Assembly: GCA_905372265.1 (NCBI GenBank)
Contig: CAJPOL010000085.1
Span: forward strand, 1-7,533
DNA: 7,533 nt
Direction of reading: 5' to 3'
Source of the DNA: an uncultured Treponema sp.
GTDB taxonomy: Bacteria; Spirochaetota; Spirochaetia; Treponematales; Treponemataceae
Part shown: in pieces, positions 5,691-7,533 of the stretch
Numbering within the stretch: position 1 is the stretch's first letter
Layout: every line of letters starts with the position of its first letter
The notes under the pieces: generated by a model
Seen by the model: only the letters and a program-made list of their open reading frames with translations
Told to the model about the DNA's origin: nothing
The model's database searches: none
Position numbers and translations under genes: made by a program

Positions 5691-7262
5691 ATGAATCTTA
5701 AAGCGAGAATACAAGAGAATATATACGCTGTACGGGCGGCGGCAGTCAATGCTCCTGCCGTATTTATTTTTGTGGTTGCGGCAGGTATATCGCAGCTGTT
5801 TTATAAATATATTCCGAATGCAATTCAGCTGAATATTCTGTTTTCTTTTTCGGTGATTTTACTGTGCTCTGACGGAATAAAAACTGTATCAGTGCGTATG
5901 AAAACGGCCGTTTTTTGTTTGCAACTGTCCGGTATTGCTGCCGTATACTTTGTAAATCTTTTTACGCTGAATCGGAATATCGAACACGGCTGTATATCGC
6001 TGATATACTTGTACTGCATCGGATCGCTTATCGTCTTTTTTCCTCAACAAAACTTTCTCAAAGAATTCAAGCTCCGGTTTATCCATCTCCTTGTTTCGCT
6101 GCTCTTTTTCGCTGCAATATACCTCACGCTGTTCATCACGGTTTCTTTAATTAACGCTATTTTCAGTTTAGACATTGTGTTTACCGAAAGCATGATCTTC
6201 CGCATTACAAATGCAGCGGCGACCGTTACCGCTTTAATGGTATTTGCGCTGTACCGTTCAAAACCGCTCGTGCACTCAAAGTTTTTTACGCTTATGTTTG
6301 AAAAACTGCTGCCGGTACTGCTTCCGCCGCTCGGCGTACTCGGCCTCATCTATATGACAAAATACGCGCTGTTTCCCCATTCTACCGATACCGAGGGGCT
6401 GTCATGGTACTATCCCGTGCTCGCTCTTATTGTCCTCTGCCTGTTTATGATCCGTCATTTTGAGAGCCGGCGCATTATGGTACGGCTGCTGCTCGGTATA
6501 CTCGGTATTGCCGCTTTGATTTTTATTGCCGATCTGCTGCAATATCGTGCACTCAATTCCAGCCGATGGGCATACGTCGGCTTTACCCGTTCCGATACCT
6601 CGCCTGCATACGAAATAGCGGTAAACAGTCTTTTAGCGCTGTACTTTCTCTTCGCCGTATTCCGCGTTCAAAACATGACGGCATTGTTCCGCAAGGCTGC
6701 GGCACTGATTACGCTGATTCTCTTTTTACCGGGCGCAGGGTTTTATACGTATTCGCATTTTGAAACAAAAGATGCGCTAAAAGCGCGTACTGATTTTGCT
6801 GCTTTTATATTAAAACAGCAAGAGAATAAAGACACGCTGCCGAAGCCGGAATATTTTTATTATTCGTATGCTGCCGATGATGAGCGTATTGACGGCACCG
6901 GTGCTCGTGTTATCGATACTGCACATTACAGCGCAGTTCTTTTAGGCGTCGTTCTTGAATTGAGAACGCTTCCGGCATCCTTTATTCCCTCAGATGCAAA
7001 GTGCCGCTACCGGCAGTTTTTGTTCGCGCTTGCGCATGATGGAAAGTCCGTTATGATAACCGATACGGAAACGGAAGAGAAGGAGACGCTTGAGTTTTAT
7101 ACGCGGATAAAAGCCGATGATTCGGAAATAAGTACGAAAAAAGAGAGTAGGACGTTTGTCTATGAAAACAAATCGCTGAAAATGATTATCCAAAGCGCCT
7201 CATATCATGAAAACCGTAATGCAAGCATCCGTTTTGATGTCTATATCAAAAAAGGAAACTGA
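5691..7262 (+). CDS. Polytopic membrane protein with C-terminal soluble domain (possibly DUF4153-like)
   Basis: The 523-residue protein starts at an ATG preceded by GGGGGA (5679-5684) at good spacing. By eye it has about 11 hydrophobic segments, near residues 21-38, 45-62, 70-92, 101-118, 130-158, 170-188, 206-224, 238-255, 263-283, 307-325 and 334-354. A hydrophilic domain of about 170 residues (355-523) follows, predicted to be mixed or beta-rich. The segment AYVGFTRSD followed by another helix resembles the YGLTE-type motif I associate with DUF4153 membrane proteins, but this is a resemblance from memory, not a search result. I see no transporter, kinase or protease motif and assign no function. 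The first helix probably serves as the membrane-targeting signal. The gene is divergent from the ATPase across 222 bp, is the last gene in the window and has no clear terminator; downstream lie the 9-base-unit repeats. Confidence 0.88.
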   Translation: MNLKARIQENIYAVRAAAVNAPAVFIFVVAAGISQLFYKYIPNAIQLNILFSFSVILLCSDGIKTVSVRMKTAVFCLQLSGIAAVYFVNLFTLNRNIEHGCISLIYLYCIGSLIVFFPQQNFLKEFKLRFIHLLVSLLFFAAIYLTLFITVSLINAIFSLDIVFTESMIFRITNAAATVTALMVFALYRSKPLVHSKFFTLMFEKLLPVLLPPLGVLGLIYMTKYALFPHSTDTEGLSWYYPVLALIVLCLFMIRHFESRRIMVRLLLGILGIAALIFIADLLQYRALNSSRWAYVGFTRSDTSPAYEIAVNSLLALYFLFAVFRVQNMTALFRKAAALITLILFLPGAGFYTYSHFETKDALKARTDFAAFILKQQENKDTLPKPEYFYYSYAADDERIDGTGARVIDTAHYSAVLLGVVLELRTLPASFIPSDAKCRYRQFLFALAHDGKSVMITDTETEEKETLEFYTRIKADDSEISTKKESRTFVYENKSLKMIIQSASYHENRNASIRFDVYIKKGN

Positions 7263-7310
7263 ACATACGTGCTGATGGGTAATTATACCGATAATATCTT
7301 CCTTGCTAAT

Positions 7311-7382
7311 TCCTTTGCGATTTCTGCGGGCTCGGCGGTTAATTAAAAAAGAAACCGCGGAGAACGCTAAGAGCGCAGAGAG
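7311..7382. repeat. Palindromic 9-base-unit repeat element (R1-F1)
   Basis: The left arm has three contiguous 9-mers, TCCTTTGCG, ATTTCTGCG and GGCTCGGCG (7311-7337), then GTT. An AT-rich centre follows, then AACC and the right arm CGCGGAGAA, CGCTAAGAG, CGCAGAGAG (7356-7382). The inner 15 bases of the two arms are complementary at 12 positions, so the element can fold as a cruciform or RNA hairpin. The arms are joined by AATTAAAAAAGA. It begins 49 bases after the membrane gene stop. A hairpin here could stabilise or end that transcript, but there is no T-run after it. Confidence 0.75.
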
Positions 7383-7417
7383 GATGGATGAAAGTTAAGC
7401 AGGTAGTCTTTATAAAA

Positions 7418-7482
7418 ATCTTTGCGTGCTCCGCGAACTCTGCGGTTAATTAAAACTAAAACCGCGGAGAGCGCAGAAGGAG
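7418..7482. repeat. Palindromic 9-base-unit repeat element (R2-F2)
   Basis: The left arm ATCTTTGCG, TGCTCCGCG, AACTCTGCG (7418-7444) ends in GTTAATTAAAA. The right arm is AACC plus CGCGGAGAG and CGCAGAAGG (7463-7480). It is a second copy of the R1-F1 design, with two full units rather than three on the right. The stretch 7421-7455 aligns without gaps to 7314-7348, identical at 28 of 35 positions by my hand count, so the two elements are related copies 107 bp apart. Confidence 0.75.
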
Positions 7483-7533
7483 TAAAAATAGCCAAAAGCC
7501 TTTTTGTGTCATATATACCGCATAGAGAGGCTA

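Noticed and set aside
7486..7507. AAAAGCCTTTTT near the right end as a terminator
   Set aside because: The stem would be only four A-T pairs around GCC, too weak, and no gene ends close by on the + strand.

Overview
The window fits a spirochaete of the Treponema group. I infer this from the mosaic base composition, the soluble PAS/NtrB-like kinase, the DUF4143-type ATPase and the intergenic repeat style. No ribosomal RNA or other taxonomic marker is present, so the placement is tentative. Six protein genes occupy most of the 7.5 kb. I see no tRNA, rRNA, CRISPR array, transposase or phage gene.

Left block (about 1-4236, all + strand): after a short intergenic stretch with a hairpin and a GC-rich repeat come a PLP-dependent D-cysteine desulfhydrase-type enzyme (186-1208), a HAD phosphatase of the phosphoglycolate phosphatase group (1230-1880), a cytoplasmic PAS histidine kinase with no response regulator in view (1956-3140), and the tRNA 2-thiouridylase MnmA (3142-4236). 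The kinase and mnmA are one base apart and probably translationally coupled. The phosphatase has no Shine-Dalgarno sequence, and a promoter-like element inside the end of the desulfhydrase gene would give it an almost leaderless mRNA. Two sulfur-related enzymes (H2S release from D-cysteine, tRNA thiolation) lie in the same run of genes, but a functional link is only a guess.

Middle: a minus-strand AAA+ ATPase with a C-terminal DUF4143/nuclease-like domain (4233-5468) converges on mnmA so tightly that a single TTAA carries both stop codons. It is visibly more AT-rich than mnmA. Its 222-bp upstream region is the most structured part of the window. It holds a good minus-strand promoter, a perfect 14-bp inverted repeat overlapping that promoter, a second perfect 14-bp inverted repeat enclosing both, and a third related arm that forms a hairpin in front of the next gene.

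Right block: a polytopic membrane protein of about 11 helices with a C-terminal soluble domain, possibly DUF4153-like (5691-7262). It is followed by 271 bp of non-genic DNA carrying two palindromic repeat elements built from tandem 9-base units of the type CGCRRAGNN. A fifth copy of the same repeat lies at 51-80, so these look like members of a dispersed family. The best candidates for something undescribed are the nested inverted repeats at the ATPase promoter and the 9-base-unit palindromic repeats.
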